Under the pieces are notes generated by a model. It saw only the letters and a program-made list of their open reading frames with translations, ran no database searches and was not told the DNA's origin. A stretch of DNA of 8,057 nt from NCBI GenBank assembly GCA_943331145.2, contig CALQKL020000091.1, forward strand, positions 1 to 8,057. Reading direction: 5' to 3'. The stretch comes from Chitinophaga pinensis (GTDB lineage: Bacteria; Bacteroidota; Bacteroidia; Chitinophagales; Chitinophagaceae). Below are positions 6,594-8,057 of the stretch, one piece after another (position 1 is the stretch's first letter; every line of letters starts with the position of its first letter). The position numbers were made by a program, and so were the translations under genes.

Positions 6594-7361
6594 CTATACC
6601 TCAAAAAAAGCATTCTGCCTAAAGCCAATTTGCTCTCCATGTTGTACATAACCTAATTGATTGGTAAGCATTTTCGTTGTTCCAATTTCAAAAACATTTA
6701 CATTGGCATGATGATGACCGTAAATCCAATGTGAAATATTTGACCTATTAATAAAATCAAATAATTCAACAACAAAACCGTCATTCAAGGGACTGTTTTT
6801 AAATTGTTCTGGATAATTTAATAATGTAGGCACATGGTGAGTTGTAACCACATTTTTACCTGATTTATTTTCTTCCAAAGATTTTTCAATAAAAGCAAAA
6901 CAGTCTTTATGTAGTTTATTAAAATCTTGTACACTTATCGATTTACCATCATTCATTATAAGAAAAAAGTCAGAAAGGCTTTGCCTAATTTGTGAACTAT
7001 TGTGAAGTTGAATGTGAGACCATAGTGTTGAAAATATGAATTGAGTATCTCCTATAAATTCAGCATAATTATTAACTAAAAATATATTCGACCGTAATTT
7101 TTCATACAATGGATTCGATACATCCTTCAAGTCAAAATGATAATATTCATGATTCCCAGGTATCCAAAATACTTTTTCATAATTATCGGCTACAAAATCA
7201 ATAAAATCACTTGGCTTATCATGTAATGCAAAAGGCAGTATATCTCCGGCAAGAATCAATATATCAGCAACTAGAATCAAAGGGTTTACTTGGATATATC
7301 TCAAATTCTCTTTAAACTCCAAATGCAAGTCTGAGCAATATTGTACTTTTATTTTACTCAT
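6594..7361 (-). CDS. Calcineurin-like metallophosphoesterase
   Basis: This 255-residue protein carries all metal-binding motifs of the calcineurin-like phosphoesterase superfamily in order: SDLH (Asp11, His13), AGD (Asp40), GNHE (69-72), THH (174-176) and GHHH (215-218). It therefore should hold a di-metal centre and hydrolyse phosphomonoesters or phosphodiesters. The substrate cannot be told from sequence; close relatives in bacteria are mostly annotated only as metallophosphoesterase. It has no signal peptide or membrane segment, so it is cytoplasmic. The length is normal and nothing is missing. It lies 111 bp downstream of mnmE on the same strand. The gap is AT-rich with repeats, so it may have its own promoter rather than depend on mnmE. 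Its 3' end faces the serine hydrolase gene across 99 bp in which I see no strong terminator hairpin. Confidence 0.88.
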   Translation of the reverse strand: MSKIKVQYCSDLHLEFKENLRYIQVNPLILVADILILAGDILPFALHDKPSDFIDFVADNYEKVFWIPGNHEYYHFDLKDVSNPLYEKLRSNIFLVNNYAEFIGDTQFIFSTLWSHIQLHNSSQIRQSLSDFFLIMNDGKSISVQDFNKLHKDCFAFIEKSLEENKSGKNVVTTHHVPTLLNYPEQFKNSPLNDGFVVELFDFINRSNISHWIYGHHHANVNVFEIGTTKMLTNQLGYVQHGEQIGFRQNAFFEV

Positions 7362-7388
7362 TTAATTACTTATTTGCACATTAAAAAA

Positions 7389-7478
7389 TGCACTTTTAAT
7401 TATTTTATACACTTTTAAATATGCATTTAATGCTACTTTTTAATCTACTTTTTTGATTTTCAATTAATATTGCTACTT
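7389..7478. repeat. Five degenerate copies of an ACTTTT-centred AT-rich repeat
   Basis: The spacer between mnmE and the phosphoesterase gene contains ACTTTT or close variants at 7392, 7411, 7435, 7447 and 7475. The first three are followed by (T)AA, and the last, ACTTTC, overlaps the end of mnmE. On the minus strand these read as TTAAAAGTGCA, TTAAAAGTGTA and TTAAAAAGTAGC. Spacing is irregular (19, 24, 12 and 28 nt). Between the second and third copy lies an exact palindrome GCATT-T-AATGC (7423-7433). They may be protein-binding sites upstream of the phosphoesterase gene or simply low-complexity sequence. Confidence 0.3.
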
Positions 7479-8057
7479 TCCGATACAAAACTTACTAAAA
7501 ATAAAATCCAATTTATCCTCACTCGTTACCTCTCCTGTAATATCTCCCAAATGAAATAAACAAGTACGAATTTCGATTGATAATAAATCACCAGGAATAT
7601 TATTATCCAAGCCTTCTTTTATGGATTTTAAAGATGCTTTCATTTGTAACAACGCTTGAAGGTGTCTAGAGTTTGTAACGATGGTGTTATCCGTGTTTAC
7701 CGAATTATTTACAGTGGATTGATACAACGCTTCTTTTAATGTTTCTATACCTAGATTCTCTTTTGCTGAAATAGAAAATATTTGATCAATAGAATCAATC
7801 TCCGCATTTCCCATGTCTGATTTATTTCCTACTAAAATGTATTTTATGCCTGCCTCTTTAAATATTTCAATTTGTTGTTTTAATAAATCATCAGTTTCTG
7901 TTTGTTTGTCAAAAATATACATCACCACATCAGCTGAACGCATTTTCTCTAAGCTCTTTTCAATACCAATATTTTCTATCACATCTACACTTTCTGTTCG
8001 GATTCCTGCAGTATCAATCAATCTAAATAAAACTCCATTTATGTTTAATGTTTCTTC
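7473..8057 (-). CDS. mnmE: tRNA uridine-5-carboxymethylaminomethyl(34) synthesis GTPase MnmE, C-terminal part (5' partial)
   Basis: The reading frame enters from the right edge (first codons EETLNING) and ends at 7473, giving 194 residues of a protein usually about 460 long. Numbering from the edge, it has the G3 motif DTAG (15-18) in LIDTAGIRTE, G4 NKSD (78-81), G5 SAK (97-99), then a helical region with RHLQALLQMKASL and the terminal helix GDLLSIEIRTCLFHLGDITG, ending in FCIGK, the diagnostic MnmE C-terminus with its essential cysteine. MnmE works with MnmG to modify the wobble uridine of certain tRNAs, using GTP, a formyl donor folate and FAD. The TTG codon at 8021 is not the start, because conserved coding sequence continues upstream to the window edge. 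Nothing in the visible part is damaged. Confidence 0.97.
   Translation of the reverse strand, partial: EETLNINGVLFRLIDTAGIRTESVDVIENIGIEKSLEKMRSADVVMYIFDKQTETDDLLKQQIEIFKEAGIKYILVGNKSDMGNAEIDSIDQIFSISAKENLGIETLKEALYQSTVNNSVNTDNTIVTNSRHLQALLQMKASLKSIKEGLDNNIPGDLLSIEIRTCLFHLGDITGEVTSEDKLDFIFSKFCIGK

Noticed and set aside
8019..8021. TTG at 8021 as start of a short GTPase
   Set aside because: Conserved MnmE sequence continues upstream through the window edge, so the gene is simply cut by the window.
1..8057. Rhodopsin gene, mobile elements, tRNA, CRISPR arrays
   Set aside because: None was found: no seven-helix rhodopsin with a retinal Lys motif, no transposase, no cloverleaf and no regularly spaced repeats.

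Overview
The window is AT-rich and densely coded. It reads as a chromosomal segment of a Bacteroidota bacterium, probably of the flavobacterial type. The reasons are the very low G+C, start codons preceded by A-rich stretches rather than Shine-Dalgarno sequences, and the protein families present: a CrtY-type lycopene cyclase, a Brp/Blh retinal-forming dioxygenase, an FeS-type photolyase, a DASH cryptochrome and a TIGR03643/DUF2805 protein. The genus cannot be read from the sequence.

Left part (2-5233) is a light-related block. On the + strand, a gene that enters from the left edge encodes the C-terminal part of lycopene beta-cyclase. It continues in the same frame, with no stop, into a complete Blh beta-carotene 15,15'-dioxygenase. 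One polypeptide could therefore cyclise lycopene to beta-carotene and cleave it to retinal, which implies a microbial rhodopsin elsewhere in the genome; none is in this window. Converging on it, with only 8 bp between stop codons, is a tightly packed minus-strand set. In transcription order it is a flavin reductase-like protein (5233-4604), an FeS-BCP (6-4)-type photolyase (4574-3027), a DASH cryptochrome (3026-1731) and a TIGR03643/DUF2805 protein (1749-1411). Photolyase and cryptochrome abut as TAAATG, and the last gene overlaps the cryptochrome by 19 bp, so a single operon is likely. Retinal supply and UV-damage repair or blue-light sensing thus sit back to back.

Right part (5234-8057) looks unrelated. 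A 235-bp divergent spacer with small palindromes precedes a + strand membrane-anchored serine hydrolase of the class A beta-lactamase/transpeptidase fold (5469-6494). It converges on a minus-strand metallophosphoesterase (7361-6594). After a 111-bp AT-rich spacer with degenerate repeats comes the C-terminal part of the tRNA-modification GTPase MnmE (minus strand, running off the right edge).

No tRNA, rRNA, CRISPR array, insertion sequence or convincing intrinsic terminator was seen. The most unusual items are the CrtY-Blh fusion, the histidine spacing in its Blh half, the missing distal tryptophan of the cryptochrome electron-transfer chain, and the uncharacterised DUF2805 protein in the photolyase operon.
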